DNA from: an uncultured Cellvibrio sp.
GTDB taxonomy: Bacteria > Pseudomonadota > Gammaproteobacteria > Pseudomonadales > Cellvibrionaceae
Reading direction: 5' to 3'
Assembly (NCBI GenBank): GCA_946482345.1
Contig: CAMLRJ010000219.1
Coordinates: 1-6,235 of the forward strand
Length of the DNA stretch: 6,235 bases
The first letter of the stretch is position 1. The number at the start of each line of letters is the position of its first letter. This document shows, piece by piece, positions 6,115 through 6,235 of the stretch. The notes under the pieces are model-generated. The model did no database searches and was not told where the DNA came from. It worked only from the letters and a program-made list of their open reading frames with translations. The position numbers were made by a program, and so were the translations under genes.

Positions 6115-6235
6115 ATGCGTAAAAAAATATTATTTTCTGCACAGTGTATGATTATTTTGATGATGATTTTCAGCTTCCAGCTTTATGCAGATGACAGCCA
6201 GCTCAAAGCAGTTATCATCGAGGATTTAGGTTGGA
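6115..6235 (+). CDS. Exported protein of unknown function (partial, 3' end outside window)
   Basis: Only the first 40 codons are present. ATG at 6115 has GGGAG (6104-6108) at 6 bases. The N-terminus is a clear Sec signal peptide: a basic MRKK, a hydrophobic core (about residues 5-22, rich in Ile, Leu, Met and Phe), and an LYA signal peptidase I site before DDSQL, with cleavage expected after residue 25. There is no lipobox; the single Cys at 11 lies inside the hydrophobic core. The mature part begins DDSQLKAVIIEDLGW, which I do not recognise. It starts 16 bases after the acyltransferase and is probably cotranscribed with it. Confidence 0.8.
   Translation, partial: MRKKILFSAQCMIILMMIFSFQLYADDSQLKAVIIEDLGW

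Overview
The window looks like ordinary chromosomal DNA from a gammaproteobacterium. The best evidence is the gene set: an RsuA that resembles the E. coli enzyme along its whole length, an RsmC-type rRNA methyltransferase with the two-domain layout of that group, a PpnP (YaiE-type) nucleoside phosphorylase, and a tRNA-Asn with an encoded CCA end. Base composition is moderate and AT-leaning by eye. A marine or soil member near Cellvibrionales is only a guess. I see no phage, insertion sequence, CRISPR array or new multi-gene system.

Layout, left to right. Positions 1-320 hold the C-terminal part of a PIN-domain (VapC-like) protein cut by the window edge. folD follows (391-1236) with its own ribosome binding site and a possible promoter. 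The 100-base gap after folD holds a perfect 16-base palindrome and a GC-rich REP-like element with a GTAG head on the minus strand; the element ends just before the rsuA start codon. rsuA (1337-2035) and an rsmC-like gene (2028-3089) overlap by 8 bases and form an operon for 16S rRNA modification, followed by two hairpins, the second terminator-like. A compact tRNA-Asn unit comes next, with a near-consensus sigma-70 promoter, a G+C-rich discriminator, a leader hairpin, the tRNA and a strong intrinsic terminator. ppnP (3420-3701) closes the plus-strand series.

On the minus strand, 5303-3777 is an exported or membrane-anchored alpha/beta hydrolase of the TAP/proline-iminopeptidase type. It is complete in family features but interrupted by one in-frame amber codon (5129-5127), so as written it is a pseudogene or needs readthrough. 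It diverges from a plus-strand hexapeptide-repeat acyltransferase (5469-6098), which is followed after 16 bases by the start of a small exported protein that runs off the window.

Functional themes are one-carbon metabolism (FolD), rRNA modification (RsuA, RsmC), translation (tRNA-Asn) and nucleoside salvage (PpnP). The most notable items are the amber-interrupted hydrolase and the REP-like element with two competing hairpins next to the rsuA start.
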